Positions 8,389 to 15,539 of a DNA stretch of 64,000 nt are shown here, piece by piece. Both the position numbers and the translations under genes were made by a program. This DNA is from Klebsiella michiganensis (GTDB taxonomy: Bacteria; Pseudomonadota; Gammaproteobacteria; Enterobacterales; Enterobacteriaceae): assembly GCA_000963575.1 (NCBI GenBank), contig CP011077.1, positions 186,001 through 250,000 of the forward strand, read 5' to 3'. The stretch's first letter is position 1; each line of letters starts with the position of its first letter. The notes beneath the pieces are model-generated. The model had not been told where the DNA came from. It did not search any database and worked only from the letters and a program-made list of their open reading frames with translations.

Positions 8389-9441
8389 GTGAACCGATTT
8401 ACTCGCCGCCTGACGCTGGGCGCATTATTAGTTCTTTCCCCGCTCGCCGCATTGGCGAACCGCACGCTTACCGACCAGCTTGGCCGCCAGGTCACGATCC
8501 CCGATGAGGTTGACCGCGTGGTGGTGCTTCAGCACCAAACGCTCAATCTGCTGGTGCAAATGAACGCCACCGATAAAGTGGTCGGCATTCTGGCGAACTG
8601 GAAGCAGCAGCTTGGTAGCGGCTACGCTCGCCTGGCCCCGGAGCTTGAGCACAAAGCCCAACTGGGGGATTTAACCAGCGTGGACACCGAAAAGCTGGTG
8701 GCGCTGCACCCGCAGGTGGTGTTCGTCACCAACTATGCGCCGCAGGAGATGATCGACAGCATTAGCAAACTCGGCATTCCGGTTATCGCCATTTCGCTAC
8801 GCCATGATGCACCGGGCGAGCAGGACAAGCTGAACCCGTCGATGCAGGACGAAGAACAGGCCTACAACCTCGGCCTGAAAGAAGGCATTGAGCTGATTGG
8901 CGAAGTCGTTAATAAAGAGAAGCAGGCCAAAGCGCTGATCGACGCCACTTTTGCCGAGCGCAAGCTGGTCAGCGACCGCCTGAAAGATATCCCGGCAGAC
9001 CAACGCGTGCGTGCCTACATGGCCAACCCTGACCTGACCACCTACGGCTCCGGGAAATATACCGGCCTGATGATGGCCCACGCGGGGGCGCTGAACGTGG
9101 CGGCATCTACTGTAAAAGGCTTCAAGCAGGTGTCGATGGAGCAGGTGATCGCCTGGGATCCGCAGGTGATCTTCGTGCAGGATCGTTACCCCAAAGTGGT
9201 GGATGAGATCGTCAGCAAATCCGAGTGGCAGCCGATCGACGCGGTAAAAAACCATCGGGTCTGGCTGATGCCGGAATACGCCAAAGCCTGGGGCTACCCG
9301 ATGCCGGAAGCGATGGCGATTGGCGAGCTGTGGATGGCGAAAAAATTGTATCCCGCCAGATTCAAAGACATCGACATGAAGAAAGTGGCCGACAGCTGGT
9401 ATCAGCGTTTTTACCGCACCCATTATGAAGGCGTGGAGTAA
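8389..9441 (+). CDS. Periplasmic substrate-binding protein, class III (MolA/BtuF/FhuD-like); probably molybdate or tungstate
   Basis: This 350-residue protein starts at GTG, with AAGGA eight bases before it, and has a Sec signal peptide ending near ALAN. It has the two-lobe, single-helix-hinge PeriBP_2 fold (RTLTDQLGRQVTIP at the N-terminus, then HPQVVFVTN and WDPQVIFVQ, the two lobe-end strands). This class carries siderophores, haem, cobalamin or, as in H. influenzae MolA, molybdate. The ModE-like operator just upstream and the ModA-like gene translationally coupled downstream favour oxyanion binding. No permease or ATPase is adjacent, so it must use a transporter encoded elsewhere. Confidence 0.75.
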   Translation: MNRFTRRLTLGALLVLSPLAALANRTLTDQLGRQVTIPDEVDRVVVLQHQTLNLLVQMNATDKVVGILANWKQQLGSGYARLAPELEHKAQLGDLTSVDTEKLVALHPQVVFVTNYAPQEMIDSISKLGIPVIAISLRHDAPGEQDKLNPSMQDEEQAYNLGLKEGIELIGEVVNKEKQAKALIDATFAERKLVSDRLKDIPADQRVRAYMANPDLTTYGSGKYTGLMMAHAGALNVAASTVKGFKQVSMEQVIAWDPQVIFVQDRYPKVVDEIVSKSEWQPIDAVKNHRVWLMPEYAKAWGYPMPEAMAIGELWMAKKLYPARFKDIDMKKVADSWYQRFYRTHYEGVE

Positions 9442-10145
9442 TGACCTTACAGATCCTGGCGGCCGGAAGCCTGCGGCGAGTCTGGCAACCGCTTATGGAA
9501 AAATTTGAGCGGGAAACTGGCCTGCTGACTGAGACGCAGTTTGGGCCTGCGGGCCTGCTGAGGGCGCGTATTGAGGCCGGAGAGCCATGCTCGCTGTTTG
9601 CTTCGGCAAACATGGCGCACCCGCACACGCTGTTGGAACAGGGCAAAGCGCGAGCGGTTCAGCGGTTTACCGGGAATGCCCTTTGCCTGACGGCGGCAGC
9701 ACACTGCGTTGATGAGCAAAGTACCTGGCTAACGCTATTGAGCGATCCGGCCTTACGTATTGGCACGTCCACGCCGGGGAGCGATCCGTCCGGGGACTAT
9801 ACCTGGCAGTTCTTTGCCAGATTTGAAGCTGAATTCGGCATCGACCTGCAGCCGCGAGCCTTGCCGCTGGTTGGCGGCCCGGACACACAGGCCGTGCCCG
9901 ACGGCATGCTCGCGGCTCAGTGGCTTATTGCCAGCGGGCAGGCCGATCTGATGATGGGCTACCGAAGCTATACCGCAGCGCTGAAGGCCCACAGTGAACT
10001 GCGGGTGTTTGAGATCCCGGCTCGCTACAATATTCAGGCCGATTATGGGCTGGCGGTGTGCGACGAACGAGCAGCCCCATTGCGTGATTTTCTGATCTCG
10101 GATGCGGCGCGGCAGATACTGCGGGATTACGGCTTTGTCACCTGA
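9441..10145 (+). CDS. ModA-like molybdate-binding protein without a signal peptide
   Basis: This 234-residue protein belongs to the ModA/WtpA class of oxyanion-binding proteins. It opens directly with the first lobe strand (LQILAAGSLRRVWQPLMEKF), contains the typical FASANMAH and GTSTPGSDPSGDY segments, and later has LMMGYRSY. The start ATG overlaps the stop of the preceding gene (TAATG). No upstream in-frame extension could add a secretion signal, so the product should stay in the cytoplasm unless it is exported unusually. With the ModE-like operator it suggests a cytoplasmic molybdate or tungstate binder. The family is well supported; the role is inference. Confidence 0.75.
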   Translation: MTLQILAAGSLRRVWQPLMEKFERETGLLTETQFGPAGLLRARIEAGEPCSLFASANMAHPHTLLEQGKARAVQRFTGNALCLTAAAHCVDEQSTWLTLLSDPALRIGTSTPGSDPSGDYTWQFFARFEAEFGIDLQPRALPLVGGPDTQAVPDGMLAAQWLIASGQADLMMGYRSYTAALKAHSELRVFEIPARYNIQADYGLAVCDERAAPLRDFLISDAARQILRDYGFVT

Positions 10146-10150
10146 AAACA

Positions 10151-10176
10151 AAAAACCGCCGATAAGAGCGGTTTTT
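10151..10176. terminator. Bidirectional rho-independent terminator
   Basis: AAAAACCGC (10151-10159) pairs with GCGGTTTTT (10168-10176). It lies between the convergent ModA-like gene and yjcB and should serve both. Confidence 0.85.
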
Positions 10177-10190
10177 CATGTTTCTGCCCG

Positions 10191-10472
10191 TTAAGGCATC
10201 ATGGTCGGCCATTCGGCCGGCATTCTGGCGATGATATCGACCAACCCCGCTTTAAAAGACGCCCAGATAACCGGGAAATCGCCGAGCGTCAGGCCCAGTA
10301 ATCCCATGGCAAACCAGCACGATGCGGCAATACCTAACCCGCTGCTAACCAAGGCTAATGCGCGGTAATCCGAGCGGCGAAACTGAATATTCAGGCTGCT
10401 TGCCAAAAACATCAAAACTGCACTGAACAGCGGCCAGCGCATAAGCATGACGCCGGTGGTGATTGTTGCCAT
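10191..10472 (-). CDS. yjcB: YjcB family small membrane protein
   Basis: This 93-residue protein has two or three hydrophobic helices (about residues 5-25 and 40-65). It matches the enterobacterial YjcB family in length and in its position beside pdeC. GAGGA lies nine bases before the ATG. Its function is unknown. The rightward neighbour pdeC is divergent, with 431 bases between. Confidence 0.8.
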   Translation of the reverse strand: MATITTGVMLMRWPLFSAVLMFLASSLNIQFRRSDYRALALVSSGLGIAASCWFAMGLLGLTLGDFPVIWASFKAGLVDIIARMPAEWPTMMP

Positions 10473-10903
10473 GAACCTTATTCCTCAAAAGCTGCAATTT
10501 TTTATTTTGTTGCACTTATAGTGTGAAGTGTATCACTTTTGAGCATTTAATCACCAGTCTTGTGGCGTTTTTTTGCGCGTTTTTGAGGCGAGAAAGAGGG
10601 CATTTTTAGGGAAGCAAGGGCGGGAATGGCGTGAACATTTTGTTTATCTGACGTTTACCACAATTTCGTTTAAATAATCATTCCCTGCTGCTTTAACCCC
10701 AGAAAAACTCATATTAGCGCGGGGGGTTAAATCTTAAGCTAAACAGCATCCCGGTTCCTCTTATCTCATTGTTGCGCAAATTAATTTCCGCAGAGTTAAC
10801 GGCTGAAGGCTATTGCTAAAGCGGGCTTTATGATGCAACGTAATCGGCGGTCATCAGGTTGTTCCAATAAAGCATAAAAACAGGCGCATAAAAACAGAGA
10901 CGT
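10473..10903. other. Divergent intergenic region, yjcB / pdeC
   Basis: These 431 bases contain no gene I can support. The yjcB-proximal 90 bases are AT-rich and contain CACTTATAGTGTGAAGTGTATCACTT, an imperfect symmetric stretch (10513-10540). The rest is AT-rich with several T-runs, suitable for the pdeC promoter. In E. coli pdeC is SoxS/Rob-linked and redox responsive; I did not identify a definite soxbox here. Confidence 0.4.
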
Positions 10904-12529
10904 GTGAGCATCATGGTGAAACGAGTTTATCTTAAGGCGTTGCGTACTTCAGGTTTTGTCCTGATAGTTTGCCTGCCGATAATGCTGGCAATTTATTTTG
11001 CCCATGTTCGTGCCACCAGTGATACCCAGCAGCACCTGCACTCTTTTGGCAAACTGGTGATGGAAAAAACGGAAATCGTCATCAGCCATGTCAATGAAGC
11101 GCGCAGCGAGGCGGAACGTTTTTCAGGAGAAATATGCAGCCCCCGGCATATGGAAAATATGCTCGATATTGTGCGTGGTAAACTTTTTATCGCGGATTTA
11201 ATTTACGTTAGCGGCGATAAACTACTGTGTTCGACCAGCTACAAGCCCTTAAAACCGCTGCCGACGCCGCTCCCTTCTTATACCCGTAAACCGGACGTAG
11301 CAATTTATTATTATCTGGATACGCCGTTTTACGCCGGACATAAAATGACCTACATGCAGCGTGGGCATTATATGGCGGTAATTAACCCGCTCACCTGGTC
11401 AGAAGTATTGTCCGAAGATGACTCGCTGATTTATGGCGTGTACGACACCGTTACCCGCAGCTTTTTCTCTTTAAGTCCGGGGGCCGACAGCGACCTGCTG
11501 CACCGTTTTATTCTGCGTAAAGAAAAAGCGTTTACCGAAGACAATCGTTTTTACGCCGTTGACCAGTCCTCTAAAAGGCCGATTGCGGTGATTGTTTCCA
11601 CTTCAGAAACCTTGTTTAACCGCCAGTGGTATCACCAGCTTACGTTGACGCTTCCGTTAGGCGTTATTTGCAGCCTGCTGATATTAATTATGTGGTCCCG
11701 AACTCGTCAGCAGTTAAATTCACCGCGTCGGATGCTTTTAAGGGCGCTGGCCAGAAAACAACTCAAGCTTCACTACCAGCCGATCATTGACATCCAGAAC
11801 GGCTATTGTGTCGGGGCCGAAGCGCTGCTGCGGTGGGTGAATTTTAACGGGCAAACCATCAGTCCCGGGACGTTTATTCCGCTGGCAGAGTCAGAAGGCC
11901 TGATTCACAAAATATCGGACTATGTCGTTGATGCCGTATTTAAAGATTTTGGTGAATTTCTTGCAGACCACCCGGGGCTTTATATTTCGATTAATTTATC
12001 GGCGTCCGACTTTCACTCTTCACGTTTAATCACCGTGCTGTCGGAGCGCATTAAAACTTACAACATGCGTTCGGGGCAGATAAAAATCGAAGTGACCGAA
12101 CGAGGATTTATTGACGTTGAAAAAACCAGACCGTTTATTCAGGAGTTCCGCAACGCGGGCTTTAAAGTCGCCATCGATGACTTTGGCACCGGGTATTCGA
12201 ATCTGCATAATCTGCAGTACCTGAACGTCGATATTTTAAAAATCGATAAAAGCTTTATTGATTCTCTCGCCAGCGAGCGGGCCAGCCATTTGCTGGTGGA
12301 GCACATCATTGAAATTGCCCACAGCCTGAATTTAACGACGATTGCCGAAGGGGTTGAAACCGAAGCGCAGGTGGCATGGCTGGTGGATCACGGCGTGGAG
12401 TATTGCCAGGGCTGGTATTTTGCGAAGGCGCTGCCTCCGCAAGAGTTTATCGCCTGGCTGTATACGCCAGGCGGGATCCCTGTGTCACCTGTTCGCCAGG
12501 CTTCAGTTACTCGCGATCCACTGCTTTAA
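10904..12529 (+). CDS. pdeC: c-di-GMP phosphodiesterase with CSS-type periplasmic sensor domain
   Basis: This inner-membrane protein of 541 residues has TM1 at about 15-33, a periplasmic CSS domain at 34-245, TM2 at about 246-266, and a C-terminal EAL domain. Periplasmic Cys78 (CSP, the CSS-motif position) and Cys109 correspond to the redox-active pair of E. coli PdeC. The EAL catalytic signature is present (AEALLRW, INLSASDF, DDFGTGYSNL, AEGVET). It hydrolyses c-di-GMP to pGpG; reduced thiols activate and partly process the E. coli enzyme. GTG at 10904 gives the longest frame. An ATG at 10913 is a plausible alternative. The 3' end overlaps the convergent gene at 12503 by 27 bases. Confidence 0.9.
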   Translation: MSIMVKRVYLKALRTSGFVLIVCLPIMLAIYFAHVRATSDTQQHLHSFGKLVMEKTEIVISHVNEARSEAERFSGEICSPRHMENMLDIVRGKLFIADLIYVSGDKLLCSTSYKPLKPLPTPLPSYTRKPDVAIYYYLDTPFYAGHKMTYMQRGHYMAVINPLTWSEVLSEDDSLIYGVYDTVTRSFFSLSPGADSDLLHRFILRKEKAFTEDNRFYAVDQSSKRPIAVIVSTSETLFNRQWYHQLTLTLPLGVICSLLILIMWSRTRQQLNSPRRMLLRALARKQLKLHYQPIIDIQNGYCVGAEALLRWVNFNGQTISPGTFIPLAESEGLIHKISDYVVDAVFKDFGEFLADHPGLYISINLSASDFHSSRLITVLSERIKTYNMRSGQIKIEVTERGFIDVEKTRPFIQEFRNAGFKVAIDDFGTGYSNLHNLQYLNVDILKIDKSFIDSLASERASHLLVEHIIEIAHSLNLTTIAEGVETEAQVAWLVDHGVEYCQGWYFAKALPPQEFIAWLYTPGGIPVSPVRQASVTRDPLL

Positions 12530-13174
12530 AGGAACGACCCATTCTGGGTTAGGGCGGAAAAATGCCCCGTGCTGCTGGCCGGTAGAGATTTTTATCTCTT
12601 TAAAGTGAGCTATCCCCGGACTGTGGTTAACAATCGTCTGGCAAGAACCCACTTCATCTGACGCTTCATAAATGGAAAGCACATTACCGTACAGGCGATT
12701 GTGGGCGTCATCCTGAATGGAATGCGTACATCCCGCCAGAATGGCGACGTTGAGTGCCTTATTTTGCAATTTGCTTGCCGCCAGAATGGTAATTTCGCCG
12801 CCGCGTGAGAAACCGACAAGCGTAATATTCTTAGCCGGGACGCCCTTTGCAATCAGCGTATTCACATCATGCTTTAGCTTGTCGGCATATTGATCTGGCT
12901 GAGTATCTTTGGCCCTATGATAGGCAATCAGGTTGTAGCCGTCATCGCTGAGCTTCTCTTTTACCGCCGGGAAATCGTAAACGCCCCACTGCGGTTTGTT
13001 CGGATTACTCGGCCGGTCAGTGTTCCCCTCTAACACCTTGCCATGCGTATAAAAAACGTATTTTTGTTTCGGGTTAACGTTGTCCGGGAATTCGGTATAA
13101 ACGGTTGCAGCCTGAGCGGCCATTGAGGCAAACCCGATGGCCAAAATGGCGAAACTTAACTTTTTCACTCCCAC
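12503..13174 (-). CDS. Periplasmic alpha/beta hydrolase
   Basis: This 223-residue protein has a Sec signal peptide (cleavage probably after AQA, residue 22). The nucleophile elbow is GFSRGG with Ser123, and a late histidine occurs in STGQQHGAFF, so it is a small dienelactone-hydrolase-like alpha/beta hydrolase. Two late cysteines (AGCTHS and VGSCQT) could form a disulfide in the periplasm. It lies between pdeC (convergent, 27-base overlap) and soxS (same strand, 14 bases upstream), so it could be expressed by read-through from the soxS promoter. E. coli K-12 lacks a gene here. The substrate is unknown. Confidence 0.75.
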   Translation of the reverse strand: MGVKKLSFAILAIGFASMAAQAATVYTEFPDNVNPKQKYVFYTHGKVLEGNTDRPSNPNKPQWGVYDFPAVKEKLSDDGYNLIAYHRAKDTQPDQYADKLKHDVNTLIAKGVPAKNITLVGFSRGGEITILAASKLQNKALNVAILAGCTHSIQDDAHNRLYGNVLSIYEASDEVGSCQTIVNHSPGIAHFKEIKISTGQQHGAFFRPNPEWVVPLKQWIASN

Positions 13175-13188
13175 TCCTGTTGGTTTTT

Positions 13189-13512
13189 TTATGCCTGATG
13201 GCGGTAATCCGTTGGCGTGCGGTCAAACTCACGGCGGAACACGCGGGAGAAGGTTTGCTGCGAAACATACCCGTAGTCCATCGCGATATCAAAAATAGGG
13301 CGCTGGGTGGTGCGCAGCTCCGTGGCGGCCATCAGCAGGCGGCGCTGGCGGATGTAGTCACCCAGCGTCTGGTGCATGACGGTACGAAACATACGCTGTA
13401 AGTACCACTTTGAATAACCTGATTTTTTCGCCACCACGTCGATGTTCAGCGGCTGGTCAATATGTTCATCAATCCATTCAGTCAACGTATAAATGATGTC
13501 CTGGTGAGCCAT
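13189..13512 (-). CDS. soxS: Superoxide response regulator SoxS (AraC family)
   Basis: This 107-residue AraC/XylS-type activator consists only of the two helix-turn-helix motifs and matches E. coli SoxS along its length (YSKWYLQRMFRTVMHQTLG, then IAMDYGYVSQQTFSRVFRREF). It activates sodA, zwf, fpr, nfo and other oxidative-stress genes, and is itself turned on by oxidised SoxR at the divergent operator just upstream. The downstream periplasmic hydrolase follows after 14 bases and may belong to the same transcript. Confidence 0.97.
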   Translation of the reverse strand: MAHQDIIYTLTEWIDEHIDQPLNIDVVAKKSGYSKWYLQRMFRTVMHQTLGDYIRQRRLLMAATELRTTQRPIFDIAMDYGYVSQQTFSRVFRREFDRTPTDYRHQA

Positions 13513-13554
13513 GAGTCGTCCTCATTTCCGGGTTAGCTAGTTTCATTGCCAGGG

Positions 13555-13585
13555 AGTATAATTCCTCAAGTTAACTTGAGGTAAA
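13555..13585 (-). promoter_or_regulatory. soxS promoter with SoxR operator
   Basis: Reading leftward, -35 TTTACC and -10 TATACT are separated by 19 bases, the over-long spacer typical of MerR-family activation. The spacer region holds the perfect 18-base palindrome CCTCAAGTTAACTTGAGG (13564-13581), as in the E. coli soxS promoter. Oxidised or nitrosylated SoxR untwists this promoter. Confidence 0.95.
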
Positions 13586-13592
13586 GAGCATT

Positions 13593-14048
13593 ATGGAAAA
13601 GAAATTGCCCCGAATAAAAACGCTGTTAACGCCCGGTGAAGTGGCGAAGCGCAGCGGCGTGGCCGTCTCCGCGCTTCACTTTTATGAAAGCAAAGGTCTA
13701 ATAAAAAGTACAAGAAATGCAGGTAATCAGCGGCGTTATCAGCGTGATGTGCTGCGAACGGTTGCGATAATTAAAATTGCGCAGCGCATCGGCATTCCGC
13801 TGAGTACCGTCGGGGATGCTTTTGGCGTGCTGCCCGACGGCCACTCGATCAATAAAAACGACTGGAAGAAACTGTCGTCCCAATGGCGCGAGGAGTTGAA
13901 CCACCGCATTGCCACGCTGACCGCGTTGCGCGATGAACTGAATGGCTGCATTGGCTGCGGCTGTTTATCCGGGGCAGAATGCCCGCTGCGTAACCCGGGA
14001 GATAAACTGGGCGAGCAGGGCACCGGCGCAAGGCTGCTGGAAGATTAA
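13593..14048 (+). CDS. soxR: Redox-sensing activator SoxR (MerR family, [2Fe-2S])
   Basis: This 151-residue MerR-family protein has an N-terminal winged HTH (LTPGEVAKRSGVAVSALHFY), a dimerisation helix and the iron-sulfur loop CIGCGCLSGAEC. The cluster ligands Cys119, Cys122, Cys124 and Cys130 sit at exactly the E. coli positions. One-electron oxidation of the cluster by redox-cycling compounds or NO activates soxS. It is divergent from soxS over the shared operator. The C-terminus is a few residues shorter than in E. coli. Confidence 0.97.
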   Translation: MEKKLPRIKTLLTPGEVAKRSGVAVSALHFYESKGLIKSTRNAGNQRRYQRDVLRTVAIIKIAQRIGIPLSTVGDAFGVLPDGHSINKNDWKKLSSQWREELNHRIATLTALRDELNGCIGCGCLSGAECPLRNPGDKLGEQGTGARLLED

Positions 14049-14061
14049 AATTATCTCTCAT

Positions 14062-14089
14062 ACAAAAACGAAAGCGCCACAAGGGCGCT
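14062..14089 (-). terminator. Second leftward terminator downstream of sraL
   Basis: On the minus strand AGCGCC-CTTGT-GGCGCT is followed by TTCGTTTTTG. It shares a 19-base identical segment with the terminator of sraL at 14239-14257. It ends 14 bases from the soxR stop, so it may be a back-up stop for sraL read-through that protects soxR from antisense RNA. Confidence 0.6.
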
Positions 14090-14230
14090 CAGGACTGCCG
14101 GCACAGAGGGAAAAAGCGTGGTTTATCCCTCGGTGTGATTATCAGCCGAAAAATCCATAAATTGATTTTCCCGGTTTACTGAGGCTGCTCTCAGAACTTC
14201 ATTTCTCGCCTCATAATCGTCAGTAGCCTC

Positions 14231-14397
14231 ATAAAACTAAAGCGCCACAAGGGCGCTTTAGTTGTTTTCCGGTCTTTGTCTTTCGCTCTATCCCGTTCTG
14301 ACAGGAGGGTTTCCCCCGACGTCGGCACCCCTCGATAACGCTTACACATACATACGTACACACTTCACTGACTTTGGAGGTTCCGGTTTGCACCGAC
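14231..14397 (-). ncRNA. sraL: Small RNA SraL (RyjA)
   Basis: Known enterobacterial SraL lies between soxR and the next gene, transcribed opposite to soxR, as here. On the minus strand the -10 region is CTACACTTAA (14404-14409 is the core TACACT), a good sigma-S type -10, so RNA should start near 14397. The body contains AACCGGAACCTCC and GACGTCGGGGGAAACCCTCC, which I recognise from SraL. It ends in a perfect 12-base-pair stem (14235-14246 with 14252-14263) and a short T-run. In Salmonella SraL is stationary-phase induced, binds Hfq/ProQ, represses tig and acts on the rho leader. Ends are estimates. Confidence 0.8.
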
Positions 14398-14525
14398 AAT
14401 TTAAGTGTAGGCCTGCCCCTTCACTTTGCAAGGTCAATTGTTCTTTTTTTGTTCATTTTTTTGACATGTGATTAGCTGGGGGCTCTCCTATAGTTATTGC
14501 ATCAGACTAAACAGAGGGTTACCTC

Positions 14526-15194
14526 ATGCTCACGGTTCATCACCTCAATAACTCCCGTTCCCAGCGCGTACTCTGGATGCTGGAAGAGCTGGCACAGCCC
14601 TATCAGATCGTGCGTTACCAGCGGGAGCCCACCATGCTTGCCCCGGAAGCGCTAAAAAAAATTCATCCGTTGGGCAAATCTCCTGTAGTAGAAGACAACG
14701 GCCATATTCTGGCGGAATCAGGCGCCATTCTTGAGTATCTGCAGGAAACCTACGACAGCGAAAACAGCCTGAAGCCGCAGGAAACTAACGACAAAATCCA
14801 GTACCGATTTTGGCTGCATTACGCCGAAGGGTCGCTGATGCCCCTGCTTTTAATGAAGCTGGTGTTCGGCAGCCTCGGCAAAGCGCCGGTGCCTTGGCCG
14901 CTGCGCCCGGTGGGCAACGCGCTGGGGAAGGGCGTCCAGAAAGCCTGGCTGAATAAGCAAATCACCACCCATGCCCGTTTTATCGAGGCTCACCTGAGCC
15001 AGCACCCATGGTTCGCCGGGCAGCAGTTTAGCGCGGCAGATATTCAGATGAGTTTCCCGGTGGCCGCGCTCCTGGCCAGAGGTGAAGTAAACGATATGCC
15101 GCACACCCACGCATGGATGAAAAATGTGCAGACTCGGCCGGCCTGGCAGCGAGCACTAAATCAAGGGGGCCCTTTTGAGATCCCTGGCGCGTGA
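14526..15194 (+). CDS. Glutathione S-transferase
   Basis: This 222-residue cytosolic GST has a thioredoxin-like N-domain (LTVHHLNNSRSQRVLWMLEE with Ser12, or Tyr nearby, as the activating residue; ILAESGAILEYL is the cis-Pro/Glu-Ser glutathione-binding segment). A helical C-domain follows, with HPWFAGQQFSAADIQMSF as the N-capping motif. It conjugates glutathione to electrophiles or reduces peroxides; the substrate is unknown. Salmonella has a GST gene at the same place between soxR/sraL and ghxP, while E. coli K-12 does not. The ATG is preceded by AGAGGGTTACCTC. Confidence 0.88.
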   Translation: MLTVHHLNNSRSQRVLWMLEELAQPYQIVRYQREPTMLAPEALKKIHPLGKSPVVEDNGHILAESGAILEYLQETYDSENSLKPQETNDKIQYRFWLHYAEGSLMPLLLMKLVFGSLGKAPVPWPLRPVGNALGKGVQKAWLNKQITTHARFIEAHLSQHPWFAGQQFSAADIQMSFPVAALLARGEVNDMPHTHAWMKNVQTRPAWQRALNQGGPFEIPGA

Positions 15195-15263
15195 TCGCCG
15201 CCGGAACAAAGCGACAGAAAACCAGCCCGGCCTTTTGCGTTTTTGTCGTTAAATTGCGCATTG

Positions 15264-15279
15264 ACGATAACGTTTGCGC
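15264..15279. promoter_or_regulatory. Candidate PurR box upstream of ghxP
   Basis: ACGATAACGTTTGCGC matches the PurR palindrome ACGCAAACGTTTGCGT at 13 of 16 positions, including the central AACGTTTGCG. It lies about 260 bases before ghxP, far for simple repression, and weaker half-sites (TCGTTTGC near 15370, CAACGTTT near 15466) follow it. The 345-base region 15195-15539 also contains the inverted repeat TTGTGAC-N9-GTCACAA at 15427-15449. I saw no gene in it. Confidence 0.45.
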
Positions 15280-15539
15280 ACCGCATGGCGATTAATTCAT
15301 CAGCTGAGCATATTTTCCGCGAAAATCGCAAAAGTTAAGTTGAAAATCCCGTCAGGATGGCTGGATAATCGTTTGCCTTAATTTTGATACACCGATTTGT
15401 CTGTGTGGAGTTAAACGATTGCTTTTTTGTGACACCCCTTTTGTCACAATCGTAGCGCAGGGAGACAACGTTTAACTGGCAGCGGGTTGTCCACCACCCT
15501 GGCAAACGTCATTCTAAAAATCTCAGGGGATTTTTCACT

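Noticed and set aside
14262..14471. A 69-codon plus-strand frame between soxR and the GST gene.
   Set aside because: It lies antisense to the SraL RNA and has no ribosome site or family.
15427..15449. Possible CRP site upstream of ghxP (TTGTGAC...GTCACAA).
   Set aside because: The spacer is nine bases between seven-base arms, giving the wrong distance between the TGTGA and TCACA cores; a hairpin or another regulator is more likely.
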